From NCBI GenBank assembly GCA_032158295.1, contig CM063252.1:16478138-16542137 (forward strand): a DNA stretch of 64,000 nt. Reading direction: 5' to 3'. The translations under genes were made by a program, and so were the position numbers. The notes beneath the pieces are model-generated. The model worked only from the letters and a program-made list of their open reading frames with translations, searched no databases and was not told the origin of the DNA. Source of the DNA: Pycnopodia helianthoides (Eukaryota; Echinodermata; Asteroidea; Forcipulatida; Asteriidae). Below, in pieces: positions 1 through 12,765 of the stretch (within the stretch, counting starts at the first letter, position 1; each line of letters begins with the position of its first letter).

Positions 1-1199
1 GTGACATGCTCAGAAAGAAGACGTAGCATTTATTGGCTCCTGCATGCGCTCACAGCCTCTCACGCCCAACGGTGATCATTCTGCTGGTGATGATCCACAA
101 GCTGTTTTTTGCGCTCAGTCAAGATACTAATGGATGCATTTGTTTAGAAGTCAACTGGGCGATTCCAACCAACAACCTGTAGGGTGACAAAAATGGTAAT
201 AAATAAAACATGCAATTTTAAAGGGAAGATGCGTAAATGGGTTTAGAATAGGTAAAACAATCATTTAATCCTCTTGGCCTACAATAAACATACTATACAT
301 ACAATCTTTGAGAATTTCACCCGGCTGGCCACATTCTTAGTAAAAACAACAACAGCAGATAGCAGCAACAACAACAGCAACAATAACATTTAGCGCAGCA
401 GCAGCAATAACAAGAAGCATGTTGATAATTTAGATGAATACAAATTGCTTGGAATTCTATATTTTCTCGACTTCGACGACAGTATTTCGACGACAGTATT
501 TCATAGGAATACTTTTCTTTCGCAATGGACAAACATTTTTAGTGAGCTCCCTGATATAAAAAAAAAATTGCTGTTTTTCGACAATTACCAATCCAAAATT
601 ATGTTACCTTGAATGGAACAGAGAGAAAGGCCAAACCGATTAAAAATTAACCGCGCTTAATATACACCCATTATCTATCACTAATGCTAGTTGACACACA
701 AGTCTTCATTTATTAACGGTAATTGTTCTGTTTTAACTGCAATAAGGAGCACCCCCCTAAAAAAGAAAAAAAAAGACAGACAGACAACAAGCAATGGACA
801 ATTTCCACAGAGTCTACATTCATTTATGTGATAGGCCCCCTTAAATGCAATTTCTGGCGGCACAAGTATTTTTTAGGACGCCTTTTCCTAAGCAGATGTC
901 CCAAACAGCGACAGGCTAGACTTTATTTGAAATTTATAGGACCTGAAAATAAAAAAATCCTAACTTTGACCAAAACAAATTCAGTACTATACACCCAACC
1001 CTTTAAACGGGAGAATTGTTTAAAGCTGACTATCTCTGAATGGTTTTGAGAAAAAAGAAAACATTAATGAAAAAATAAAATTGCGATTATACTCCGGTTG
1101 ACATGTCATGAATACAAATTATAGGTTAGCCTTGAAATTCACTATAATGTATTCGAACAGGAGAGAGAACGCAAAGTTCTGGAAATATCCGCAGATGAT
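1..1199. other. No gene seen
   Basis: A+T-rich DNA with a short CAA/CAG-type imperfect repeat at about 345-410 and an A-rich stretch at 757-778. Open frames are short and without recognisable domains. Confidence 0.6.
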
Positions 1200-1660
1200 A
1201 TACACTGTACACTCGGATCCAGGTCACGTGGAGCCTGGGTGACATATTTCTGGGTCAGTATGACCTTGCATCTGTCCCTCAAAATTACCCTGAAATGGGT
1301 CAAAATGATGCATAATTCAAGTAATTCCAGTTTTCCTGGTCAGTCTGACCCAGAAATGGGTCAGGCCACCCTGGACACGGAATCCCGATCGAACCCGGGA
1401 GTTTTTGAACTGAAACCTGTCGCTCTAAAAACTCCCTGTCAGATTTAATTGACCCGGTTTCGGGTTCCAGGGAGGGGGGGGGGTGGCCTGACCAATTTTG
1501 GGTCAGTGTGGCACGGAATCTGTGTACAATGACCCAGAAAATGTTCAAAGTGACGCAGAATCCAAGTTTAAATCTATTTGTTTTACCACTTTCCGTGTCA
1601 GCCTGTATCGGGAATGGGCCAGGCCAACCTGTACATGTCGTCGAGTAAAAAGCATTTCCC
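1200..1660. repeat. Interspersed GACCCAGAAATGGGTC repeat, copy 1
   Basis: It contains ACCCAGAAATGGGTCAGG, CACGGAATCC and TTGACCCGGTTTCGGG. Related stretches are at about 31180-31350, 38780-39010, 53140-53260, 62700-62880 and 63465-63640. Palindromic words suggest stem-forming DNA; no coding capacity. Confidence 0.6.
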
Positions 1661-1707
1661 GGGGACTCTGTCAAAACTTGTACATGGATCACCGGTGGTC
1701 TGGATGC

Positions 1708-2246
1708 CAACCTGTTAAACTACTTTACAGTTTATCAAACCTAGTGAACAGATCACACCTTTTTAAACTGTTAAAGAACCTGTTTAATTACTTTAAGGTT
1801 ATCAAACCTAGTGAACAGATTACACCTTTTTAAACTTATAAAGAACCTGTTAAATTACTTTACGGGTTATCAAACCTAGTGAACAGATTACACCTTTTTA
1901 AACTGTTAAAGAACCTGTTAAATTACTTTACAGGTTATCAAACCGAGTAAACAGGTTACACATTTTTAAAATGTTAAAGAACCTGTTCAATTACTTTACA
2001 GGTTATCAAATCTAGTGAACAGATTACACCTTTTTTAAACTGTTAAAGAACCTGTTAAATTACTTTACAGGTTATCAAACCTAGTGAATATATTACAACT
2101 TTTTAACATGTTAAATTACTTTACAGGTTATCAAACCTAGTGAACATAATACAACTTTTTGAACTGTTAAAGAACCTGTTTAATTACTTTACATGTTATC
2201 AAACCGAGTAAACAGATTTACACCTTTTTAAACTGATACAGAAATA
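1708..2246. repeat. 67-bp minisatellite, about eight copies
   Basis: The unit contains GAACCTGTTAAATTACTTTA, CAGGTTATCAAACCTAGTGA and ACAGATTACACCTTTTTAAA. Copies follow head to tail with substitutions and small length changes. No gene. Confidence 0.9.
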
Positions 2247-2539
2247 GTTTACTTTAAGACAAGTTCACTGCCTTTAGATTCAGGGGGTGTTCATATACAA
2301 TCAGTATTCTGTTTCGGTCCCCGACGCCTTGATAACTCTATGAATAAATATAAGCTAAATACAATTGACCTGCAAAGGGGTGACCTCAAGCATTGTACTG
2401 TTTATAGTTATAGACATTGGGGTTTGTGTGTGTCTGTAATACTAATACAGCCGTGATGTTTGCAAAGGGTCTGTTTAAATTGAAAAAGACTGTTCAAATA
2501 ATAATGTGGTTGCACAACATCCACAGTAGGTATGATGAC

Positions 2540-2874
2540 TTTAAAGGTATTGTACACTTTTGGTAACAGCTCAAAATCAGTTTCCACATTTTGTGTGATT
2601 AAACACATGCATGAACAAACAAACCTGTGAAAGTTTGAGCTCAATTGGTCATCGAGGTCAAGAGAAAATAGTGAAAAGAGACCTTATGTGTTTTCTGTTT
2701 TTTCAAATTATCGCACGCGATAATTACTATTGTTTTACTCGTTTCTCAGAAACGATAGCATTTTAAGCAGAAATATTTTAAGGAACCCTTTCTACCATTA
2801 CTTACTTTAAATCATGTAAGTTATGTGTGAATCTGTGAACATTGTGTTTTACCAATAGTGTACAGGGCCTTTAA
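2540..2874 (-). mobile_element. MITE-like family C, copy 1
   Basis: The ends are TTTAAAGGTATTGTACAC and the inverse GTGTACAGGGCCTTTAAA. Blocks such as GTGAAAAGAGACCTTATGTG and AGGAACCCTTTCTACCATTA are shared with 56944-57277. The terminal TTAAAGG..CCTTTAA resembles families A and B. Confidence 0.8.
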
Positions 2875-3000
2875 AGAGACATCTAACAATTACATTAACG
2901 TAAAAGTTGACGATCTGTGCCCCAATATATACGTAAATACGTACGTGAATATTGGCGATTTGGGGCACTGTTCCTAAATATATACGTAAATATTTATGTT

Positions 3001-4049
3001 CATTGTCCCTTTAATATAAGGGAAAATAGACTAACTCCATGGTTAAAAAAACACATGGGGAAATGCAAGGAAACAACATATTATATTTCTTCCACGCGTC
3101 AAAATGGTAAGCATTGGGGATTGAAACTGTCGGTAAACGACGACAGTGAGTATAGGTACATGATACTTTTAAGATGCGATGATAAGAAGCCCCTTGTTAT
3201 AGTATTGGGATAATTGCTTGTTTTCAGGGTCATGTCTTCTTTTCTTTTTTGTCTTTTGTTGTCATGGAGAACTGCTCGATTCAATGGTAGCTTTCATTGA
3301 AGTTAATAATCGAATTACATTTTTGGGGGAGTTTGCTGAATACATCTTTAAACCAAATCAACACAACTCGCCCGGATAGTCGTTACACTGGTTGAGCAGT
3401 ATCGTGTTTAGCTGCAGTGCCGCTCGGAAGTACACGCAACTCTCCGGCATTGTCTGGCCTCACAGGACATTGTGTAAAACGCACTTTTAGTTCTCCCTGG
3501 AATGACGTCACAACAGAGAAAAAAGAGAGACGGTTCTGACCCTGTGGGATTCCTGAATGACTTGATGAGCAGTGCAGATCTGTCCCACGTCGACGCTCGG
3601 GAATCGAGTTCGACTAAGCTTTTTTTCTGCAGGGCCTCTCCCGTGGGTCCGTTTGATTAAATTTGAGCTTGCCGTGGGGCTTAACCCATACTATCTAAAT
3701 GGGTTAGGGATTTAAGAGGTTTGGGAAGGCCAAAATTGACATCGGTACTGGTGTATAGCCGAAATAGATAACACTTTGTGGACCACAATGGTCGAGCTAG
3801 ATCCAATTAGGAGAAATATCAAATGTCATGTCCATCGCTGATGAATTTCAATCTGTGGTTAAAGGTATGATAAATACGATAGTGTAATGATCAGGTAGTA
3901 TAACATGCTGTTTTGTCTGTTGGGGTGTTTGTTTGTTTGCTTGTTTGTTTGATTGTTTTTTTGGTTTTTTGTTTGTTTGTTTTTTTGTTTTTTTTAAAGG
4001 GAGTATTGGGGTGTTTTAAGTGTTTTTGTAACACTTTTCGGTGATCAAA
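3001..4049. other. No gene seen; one CRE word and a (GTTT)n tract
   Basis: A CpG-richer patch at about 3360-3600 contains TGACGTCA at 3505-3512. A GTTT-type tract runs 3925-3995. No convincing exon. Confidence 0.5.
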
Positions 4050-4125
4050 GACAAATTTACTATAATAGGATTTGAACATGCGACCTCCGGAAACGTGCCT
4101 GCTTTCGATAAACTTATGCTATCTA
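4050..4125 (-). repeat. tRNA-like SINE fragment
   Basis: On the minus strand GGGCTAGATAGC and TTTCCGGAGGTCGCATGT then TTCAAATCC resemble a D-arm and T-arm, with a garbled middle. It matches the SINE at 40470-40545 and 40728-40795. Confidence 0.5.
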
Positions 4126-4273
4126 GCCCTAATGTTGACAGTCTCTGTATTTTGTCAATGTCTATGTTCACCGCGTGCCGGCCAGAAACCAATGTTGGCT
4201 GTTCGGTTTTTGTTTTATTGCTCTAATTTTGAACCAAATCTCTGTGTTAATTCCCGTTGGCACCGTAAGGTAC

Positions 4274-5232
4274 ACAAATCAAATCGAGAATGCATCTGTT
4301 TTTTTCAAAATTGAGAGTCACCTGGTACGTCAAATCAAGATCGTATTCGGTTTGTCAAACAAAAAGTTCACTCGGTTTGTCAAATCGAGTTTTTTTCAAA
4401 TCAAGAAAGCACTCGAGTTGTCAAATCGAAAATGTACTTGGTTTGTCAAATCGAGAACAAACTTGGTTGGTAAAATCGGAAACGCACAAGAGTTGTCAAA
4501 ATTAGGACGTACCCGCGTTGTCAAATGGGTTGAGAAGGGCCTTCGAGTTGTCAAATTGAGAATATATTGGGTTTGTCAAATCGAGAATATACTCGGTTTG
4601 TCAAATCGAGAATATACTCGGTTTGTCAAATTGAGTACAAACTCGAGTTGTAAAATCGAGAATGAACTTGAGTTTTCAAATTGAGAACAATCTCGGTTTG
4701 TCAAATTGAGAACGTACATGGTTTGTCAAATCAAAATTGTACTCGGGTTATCAAATCGAAAACATACTTAGTTTGTCAAATCGAGGACCTGTTCGGTTAG
4801 CCAAATCGAGAATGTACTATAGTTTTTAAATCGAGGACGTACTCGGTTTGTAAAACCGAGGACGTACGTGAGTTATCAAATCGGGGTTGTACTTGTCAAA
4901 CTGAAGATTTATTTGATTTGTCAAATCGAGAATTCACTCGAGTCGTCAAATTGAGAACGTAGTCAGTTTGTCAAATCCAGAACGTAATTGGTTTGTTTAA
5001 TCGAGGACGTACTTGTTTGGTTAAATCGAGCTTGTTCTCAGGTTGTCAAATACAGACTCTACTCTTGTCGTCAAATCGAGAACATACTCAGCTGGACAAA
5101 TCGAAAATGTACATGGTTTGTCAAATTGAAGATGTACTCGGTTTGTCAAATCATGTACGTACTCGATTTGACAAATTGAGAACATATTGGTTTGTCAAAT
5201 CGAGAATGGACTCGGTTTGCCATACAATCTCG
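4274..5232. repeat. 25-bp minisatellite, roughly 38 copies
   Basis: The unit is about TCAAATCGAGAAC plus GTACTCGGTTTG, with exact 25-base spacing at 4577-4602. Variation is mostly substitutions. The period is not a multiple of three, so a translated repeat would cycle every 75 bases. Several open frames of 60-170 codons here are by-products. Confidence 0.92.
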
Positions 5233-6259
5233 ATCCCTATAAGTGCTGGGTGTTGAAGGGTTCAAACGCTCACTTGCCAAATCGGATGACTTTTCTTTGT
5301 TCACCAATAATTATTTGGACTCATTCTATTTACTTATGCACTTTGTACATTGTAAACGACGTGCCCATTGGTCTTTACACACAGTCGTCCTTGCTCTGCC
5401 AAACCAACCGGACACTATAATGTTAGCGCACTTGCTGTAATGTTCATCCAACTGTCATAGAAAAAAAAAAGTATTTATCGCGCCTTTAATTCAAGGACAC
5501 AACGATGTTGAGCGTCCACTTAACTGATACAACATAATCCCTTACTTTGGTAGACAAATAACCAGGTTTTACTATAACATACATCCAGACTCGTTTTGAG
5601 TTTTCCGAAGCCCCGAGACATTCTGAGTGTACACATCTCTGTGGACGATGTCGTTTGCAACGTCACGATTACCAATAAAAGCTCCTTGTAGTGATTCAAT
5701 TATACATGAAGGTGTCTGACGGCCCTGGTGTGAAATTTCCTGCTTCATTAAGTTGAGTATCCACACAATGTTGCTAGAGAATTGTGTGTGTGCATACGAT
5801 ACGTGGGTTAAGGTGAGATTTGATGAGCCGAGAAGCTAAGTAAACGGCAGTATCGACGGGGAATCGACTCACAATAAAAACCTTTGTCGATACCATTTAT
5901 AAAGCTTTGTCTGGCTCCTTTCCTTCACTGCGTATACACTGAATTGCAGGCCCTAGTTCAAATGACTTCAATAGGACCAGACTATTCCCTTTCAGCCTTT
6001 AGCTTTTGATTCGATACGAATTTGTGGAAAAGGTGTGTACGTTCTAATCTATAGCGCATTGCATGTAAAAAAAAAAAAAATAAATAAAGGTACAGCGACG
6101 ATTGCGGGACATGAAAAAAGTATTAAACAGAATGAAAACGAAATATCTGGATGTGACCGTTAGCGAAATACCACGAGATCACAACTGATCTCGCGGGATT
6201 ACATGTTTGTTCCTCGAAATTGGAGCTATAAAAATAATGTTTGCATTAATTTATGGTTG

Positions 6260-6450
6260 TGCTTTTGGGTGTGTGTTTAAGAACAACAGAGGTCCACACA
6301 GGCCAAACACTATGTGGACTTACACACGTCCACACAATGGATCTGTTTCCCTTCGTTTTTACAGTGTTGAAGAATATGATTTTTCTTAAAGGAAGGTCCA
6401 CAGAGTGTATGCAACAAAGAGTTGGATGTATGTAAGTGTTTGAGTGAAAA
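6260..6450. repeat. GTGGAC/GTCCAC interspersed repeat, copy 1
   Basis: It contains ATGTGGACTTACACACGTCC, TTACAGTGTTGAAGAATATG and AGGTCCACAGAGTGTATG. A second copy at about 36465-37120 is split by family A copy 3. Confidence 0.5.
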
Positions 6451-8503
6451 GGGAAGCACTTTCTGTAAATGCCTGGATTCTTTGAGTATTTTGTCCAATG
6501 CCCATGCCCCCCCCCCCACTTCATTGTAATGCAGACATGGTAAAGAGAAAGACATCACCGCGGCGTCACGGAGCTCTTCACGGTACCACTGCGGTGAGAT
6601 ACACCGATTTAGTCGGCGAAATGGTGATCGACTCACGTCACGGGAGCACCCATGGCCAGCTTCGCGCGACTACTTAACCATCCACTGGGACATAACGTGA
6701 CAACAAAAGGAGCAAATGTATGCAGGCACTGCACGTGACGAGCAGTAATGGACCCAACTCGATCATTATGGTGAACGCATGGGGGTCAAACTGTATGATG
6801 TGAACTGATAGTTCATTCAAGTTGACGGTGTATTAACGGAGTGTATAGACGTCACAGATCAACAGCATGTTACAGGTATTACCATATTGGTGAGACACCA
6901 CACCACAACAAAATCACACCAAAGTGATGTATGGGCTAGACCTTTCACACCAGCGTCAGAGAACATTAAAATTCATGAGATATTGCAATATCAATTCAAA
7001 ATGTATATTATTATGTTACCACATACGCGTCACATAACAACATGACACCCACATCTCCCTAATCGGTTATCAACTCAGCGCTTTGTGTTGACAGTAAAGA
7101 CCTTTGGGTACAACAGAATAAATACCTCACGGAGCAATCAAAGAAAAAGCTACCTCTTTATAAGAAACGCTCAGTTGATTATTCTGCAATGTACGTGCCA
7201 CAGAATAACAACATGTGTGGTAGTGATATTACCCATTCTGTGTGAGAAAAAACTCCAGGCTAACTATAAAAGATCTTGTGTGACTAGGCCTATTGCCATA
7301 GAACGCCCCAAAACGTTGTCACATTTTCTGAAAAAAACTGGGCACGTATACTGTAAAGAAAATATTATACAGGCATGTACAAATTTAATCACAGAATGTG
7401 CGATATTAACATTTGCATTATCACATCTGTTTAAAGTAAAACAACATAAGGCTGACTGGGGCTGTATGGATCTTGACCCGGCAGTGCCATTTATTGTAAA
7501 ATTGTCTTTGGATGCCCTACAGAACAGAAGCACGCTGTACGTTGTGAAAACGTGAAGCCTATACCTCCCTTACAATGTGGATTTCATTTTTTTTTTCTAA
7601 GCTAATAACCTTTCAAAACGTTAAAAAGATAGTTTAGCAAACAACCACAAATATTATTATAAATAGTTGTTTCAATTTTTTTGAAAATTACTATGTTTTC
7701 ACACTGCAAAACCGCAACTGTTGTTGTACACTATACATGTAAAATGTGTTTTATAACTGGGGATTCGGAGTCCATGGGTCATACTGGAAGGGTCAAACTA
7801 GGCCATGTCAATGAAGGGTTGAAGGGTTTCATCTTTTTGTTGATAAAAAATAAACAAGTGGATAAGAAAAACTGTGTTTTCGGTCTATTACAGGTTGCAG
7901 ACATGTCGGCCATCGGAGGGCTTTAAGCAAGCAGACTACGCCAAAGAACAATAAACTAAGAAAATTTCGAATTTAACCGTAGAGCAAGAACCTATAGTTC
8001 CCTATTGTATAATACCAAGCCACAGTTAAAACAAAAACAAGCTTGTGATATTGCCTTGTTGGGTAATATCACCGCTGCATCAGAAATCACCCCCCAAAAA
8101 TTACTCCCGACATCGCCTTTATAACTGCTGACCTCATCGGGATGACAGTATCACGAGAACACTTATTACTTCCCAATGGTTTGTACACGTCAGACCCTTT
8201 ATATCAATCAATACAATACTGCATCGGAATATTTGCAGAACATAAATTTCAATTATTTTTCGTTGAGACTGATGAATTTCAAACCGCATCACGAAACGAA
8301 AGATACTTTAAAATGACGTGCGGAAACTCCACGACGCCAAGTAGAATTCTATTACGCGAGCCCCCATTTAAAGGCGAACTCAATCAGTTCTTGCGGAAAC
8401 GGAAATCCCGTTTAGGGAAATATTAATCAGAACAATCAATCGACACTTAACAACAGACATTAAAGATATTTGTACCCGGGCATAATGTAAATCACATCAA
8501 CCC

Positions 8504-8552
8504 CACTGCCCCCCCCCCCAAAAAAAAAAAAAAAAAAAAAAAACAAAAAAAC
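8504..8552. repeat. C then A homopolymer run
   Basis: About nine C followed by more than twenty A with one C. Assembly length here is uncertain. Confidence 0.8.
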
Positions 8553-9624
8553 GAATTGATACTGATTGCTAAAGTGTAGTGACAACCCACATAAATCTTG
8601 CTAATTGGGTCTACAAGTGGACGGTGCTTGATGATATCTCCCCCACAAGTCACGCCCCTCAACCCAAGCATTCGTCATAACAAACTCCCTTAAAGGTATA
8701 ATGCATGAGCGGTAACGATCATCAAAACGATCTCAATCTGGAGGCTTTCTCATCGGAGCCTGATCTTAGCACCAACTCTCGAGTGAGTTGAAAGATGTCT
8801 CCATCAATATACTGCCCTGTGACACAAAGTGCCCCCCAGTTCTCGTTTAGGGTTTCAATTTGCAATTTGACATGCTACTAAACGAGCAAAACGTGGCTGA
8901 CTTATAATTAAGTATGCTAATATTATGTGGTGCTTTCTTAGGAATATGACCACCCAATATCATGCCTGATGCTTGACGGAAGCAGCGGAAGCAATTGCCT
9001 CCATGCCCCCGGGCACGCCCTCGGTGCCCCTTGAAATGTTTCTGTGTAGAGATTAAATGTCTCTCGCAGTGGTGTCCTTTACGAGGGATACACTGCCTTG
9101 CCCTTATTTAGTTTTGTATATCAAGTCTGCTATTAGTCTTTTTCAGATATAGTGGACACTATAATATTGCACTGTTTGGTTGGGGTGTATACATACAAAT
9201 TTACCCATACCTAATACATAATGTCATAATAGGCCGATTGCGTGCACATCTCAACATGGATTATTATATTATATCTAGAATGTTTAGTTTGGTGGTGTGG
9301 TTTTAAGAGTAAATTGAAAGCACTGAATCTACTCCCCCAAGCAACGTTTATCAATGTATATGGTTTATAATGTTATAATATTAAAATTAATCAAAACCAC
9401 ACAAAGTATCAGTCGAATTTCCTAGTTTAATTGATTTCTTGAACAAATTATGACTGCAGTATAAGACCGATTCCCCATCTTTCCCCGACATCGTTTGGTC
9501 TGGAAGACTGCTAAAATCGATTAAAACACTTCTTACAAACAGAACATTGCTTCACCTACTCATCAAGTGAGAACTTGCAATGAATTATTTGTCTTTTTAG
9601 GACAATGCACAATAGTTAAAGCTT

Positions 9625-10298
9625 TTAAAGAATAAAACATTAAAAGTGTGTTTTTCTAGTAAAATGAAAATATACCGGCATAACGATTTTAGATCCACTT
9701 CGGTTGTATCACTGTTTACCAAAACAATTCTGAACTAAATGTGAGCATCTTGATTTAAAGGTACATTAATGAATTGGTAAGAAAACAACTTGTAAAATAT
9801 ACTTTTGATCAAAAAATTTACATAAAACTTACACGGTCTAATGATGATGATAGTAGAAAACATCTCTTGAAATATTTCTGTCTGAAATGCCATATTTGAT
9901 GAGAAATGAATAAACTAATTTTCCAATTGGATTTTATCGCTAGTGAGCGTTTTATTCATTTATTGAATCTGTATGATTTCATGCAAATGTGTAATCGGTT
10001 TTTCACTATTTTCTCGTGACCCAGATGGCCGATCGATCTCAAACTTCTACAGGTTTGTCAGTTTATGTATATGGTGGATTACATAAAGTGCTTACACTGC
10101 CAGCAACTGTTTTGTTAGCAAAACCAATTCTGTAATGTTCCATTAAAGAATAAAACATTCAATGTGTGTTTTTCAAGTAAAATGAAAATATGCTAAGGTG
10201 AAACTAATACCATACCGGCGTTACGATTTGAGATCCGCTTCGGTTGTATCACTGTTTACCAAACAATTTATAAATAAACTAAATGTGAGCATCTTGAT
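9625..10298. repeat. Direct repeat (~130-155 bp) flanking family A copy 1
   Basis: TTAAAGAATAAAACATT starts both 9625-9754 and 10143-10298; both contain TTCGGTTGTATCACTGTTTA and end GTGAGCATCTTGAT. The MITE fills the gap exactly. Confidence 0.8.
9755..10147 (+). mobile_element. MITE-like family A, copy 1 (diverged)
   Basis: This non-autonomous element of about 390 bp has ends TTAAAGGTACATTAATGAATT and a matching inverted right end, and carries the shared internal blocks TTACACGGTCTAATGATGAT and GACCCAGATGGCCGATCGAT. Both ends are mutated compared with the other five copies. It sits between two copies of a ~130-155 bp direct repeat (9625-9754 and 10143-10298). No open frame of its own. Confidence 0.8.
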
Positions 10299-10688
10299 GT
10301 AACAAGAGCAAGCAAACAATCTTTCTTATTTTTAGCCATCAGTACCCATGTTGAACCTTATCTTTACAGTTACTCCTCGGGACCCCGCCACGCAGACGAC
10401 ATTAACCACCGCTAAGCATGTTGCCCACTTGAAAAGATTTCCCGCGCAAATTCGGAGACAAGGCGTCGAGTGTCGGTACAACATGGAGAAAAGCAAAGTC
10501 CAAGTGTGCTGCAGATTGGTAACCAGTGAAAGTGTAAAGAGGCGAGGGGGGGGGGGGTTAGACTCTATCCCTTTATGCAAATTTGTTAGGTAATCTTCTC
10601 AGCTATAATTGGAAGTATGTTATTTTTGTTTTAAATGAGGGATCATTGAAACCGTTTGAAGGTTGCACAAATTTCCAGGAACGCATTA

Positions 10689-11012
10689 TTAAAGACACTG
10701 GACACCTTTGGTAATTGTCGAAACCAGTCTTCTCACTTGGTGTATCTCAATATAATTATGCACAAAATAACAAACCTGTGAAAATTTGAACTCAATTGGT
10801 TCGGTTCGAAGATTGCGAGATAACAATGGTCTCAAAATCAATTCAAATATTTTACTGAGAAATTACTTCTTTCTCAAAAACTACGTTACTTCAGAGGGAG
10901 CCGTTTCTCACAACGTTTTATACTATCAACAGCTCTCCATTGTTCGTTACCAAGTAAGTTTTTATGCTGACAATTGTTTTGAGTAATTACCAATAGTGTC
11001 CAGTGCCTTTAA
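10689..11012 (-). mobile_element. MITE-like family B, copy 1
   Basis: The ends are TTAAAGACACTGGACACC and the inverse GTGTCCAGTGCCTTTAA. Internal words are shared with 38354-38673 in reverse orientation (CTTCAGAGGGAGCCGTTTCT, AACAGCTCTCCATTG). No coding capacity. Confidence 0.85.
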
Positions 11013-11098
11013 ATAGAGACTTTGTTGAAGACTAGTATTTAAGCATCGGAACTGCAGGCTGAACTACACTGACATTTACAAGGTGAGATTATCGGGGA

Positions 11099-11447
11099 AC
11101 ACACACACACACACACACACACATCCTTACGGATCCGTTTGTGGGTAACTAGCTATTGTTGTTCTATTATTCCCTTTTCTGAAGAATTCCCTTGTGGGGC
11201 CCCAATTGTTCCTATTGAAATGACCTTGTGGGTCCATTGTTCCATTGTTGTCAGGACCCCACATATGCCCTTCTGTGTGTAACACACAATCCTACGGATC
11301 CGGAATGTGGGTACTGCTATTGTTGTACTATTATTCCCTTTTCTGAAGAATTCCCTTGTGGCCCAATTGTTCCTATTGAAAATGACCTTGTGGGTCCATT
11401 GTTCCATTGTTGTCAGGACCCCACATATGCCCTTCTGTGTGTACACA

Positions 11448-11516
<69 letters not shown>

Positions 11517-11670
11517 CCTTACGGATCCGGTTTGTGGGGTACTGCTATTGTTGTTCTATTATTCCCTTTTCTGAAGAATTCCCTTGTGGGGCCCAATTGT
11601 TCCTATTGAAATGACCTTGTGGGGTCCATTGTTCCATTGTTGTCAGGACCCCACATATGCCCTTCTGTGT

Positions 11671-11751
<81 letters not shown>

Positions 11752-11907
11752 CCTTACGGATCCGGTTTGTGGGGTACTGCTATTGTTGTTCTATTATTCC
11801 CTTTTCTGAAGAATTCCCTTGTGGGGCCCAATTGTTCCTATTGAAATGACCTTGTGGGGTCCATTGTTCCATTGTTGTCAGGACCCCACATATGCCCTTG
11901 TGTGTGT

Positions 11908-11948
<41 letters not shown>
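11099..11948. repeat. Composite satellite: four ~150-170 bp units separated by (CA)n
   Basis: Four units each begin TCCTTACGGATCCGG (second shorter), contain TTCTGAAGAATTCCCTTGTG and end GGACCCCACATATGCCCT. They are separated by CA runs at about 11099-11122, 11440-11514, 11672-11750 and 11909-11948; a short CA word sits at the second junction. Single diverged units occur at 32345-32505 and, inverted, 48212-48345. Confidence 0.92.
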
Positions 11949-11951
<3 letters not shown>

Positions 11952-12424
11952 TTAATATAAAGTATTGAGAAATAACAAACTACACACTGTTACAATGATT
12001 ATACTACGGACCGGCACCCCTGCCCTAATCTGTAAAACCTGTTTTACAAAAAGCCCTTAACTGCGCTGTTGGATGCTAGTGTTAAGTTTGAACCTAATTG
12101 TCAAAACCTTTCTAATTGAGCAACTTGTTTGATAAGACATCAATCTCAACAGAAAACACAAGTTAATTGGGTGACTGGAAAGAGCGTGCCCTGCGTGTAC
12201 TTATTTCCAAATGTCTTTGTATAATGGCACCATTCCAACAGATACATATTGTACTACATCGCAAAAAAACTGTTTGCTTCGTTAGTCTTTTTATCTTAAG
12301 GTAATGGCATTAAGTTCATTATAAGTGTACTTTAAAGGAGCCTCTTGTGGAACTTCACAATGAGATAAAGGACATGGGCACGCCGCTTAATTTAGTGCTT
12401 GCGATCATAGAGTGGAGGCTTTTT

Positions 12425-12551
12425 GACGCTAGGTGGCAGCAGACTTACCAGGTAAATCTATCGCTCTCGGAAGTGTCGGAAGTGTGAGCTTGCTCAGATT
12501 TACGTAATGCAAATGGAAAATTACCTGGTATATCTGCTGCCACCTAGCGTC
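12425..12551. mobile_element. Palindromic element with CTCF-like arms, copy 1
   Basis: This 127-bp element has inverted arms of about 33 bp. The left arm is GACGCTAGGTGGCAGCAGAC followed by a TTACCAGGTAAAT stretch; the right arm is its inverse. The arm core CTAGGTGGCAG fits the CTCF core pattern (AG-G/A-N-GGC) in convergent orientation. Related copies are at 26240, 29761 and 34762. Confidence 0.75.
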
Positions 12552-12631
12552 ACAAATCCCCTTCCCCAGTCTATGATTGCGAATACTTAATTTAGAGGCG
12601 CGTCTATGCCCTTAATCTCATGTCTCCAATC

Positions 12632-12765
12632 AGGGCCCAATTTCATACAGCAGCTTAAGCATAACAAGAAAATAAGCCTAAAACAATGTTGATAACCAGA
12701 ATAAGGTCACCAGCCAAAACACATTTTAACGTGTACAATTTGTAATTGGTTTCCTAAATCATGTG
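12632..12765 (+). repeat. Family F left-end fragment
   Basis: It begins AGGGCCCAATTTCATACAGC and continues with AGCTTAAGCATAACAAG and CACATTTTAACGTGTACAAT, like the first half of 22206-22397. No right end seen. Confidence 0.55.

Larger units (their letters stand above)
5233..9624. other. No gene seen
   Basis: Apart from the GTGGAC repeat (6260-6450) and the homopolymer at 8504, this stretch has no recognisable repeat or exon. The longest open frame (7085-7555 plus, 156 codons) has no familiar domain. Confidence 0.55.

Noticed and set aside
4175..5256. Several open frames of 60-170 codons with repeated LSN/FVK words
   Set aside because: They lie in the 25-bp minisatellite. The repeat happens to lack stops in some frames, so these are not genes.
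7085..7555. 156-codon plus-strand frame
   Set aside because: No recognisable domain, no flanking splice or promoter logic, and no composition change; probably chance.
11153..11849. Open frames with long Cys-Val or His-Thr runs on both strands
   Set aside because: These are translations of the CA/TG microsatellite and its repeated units.
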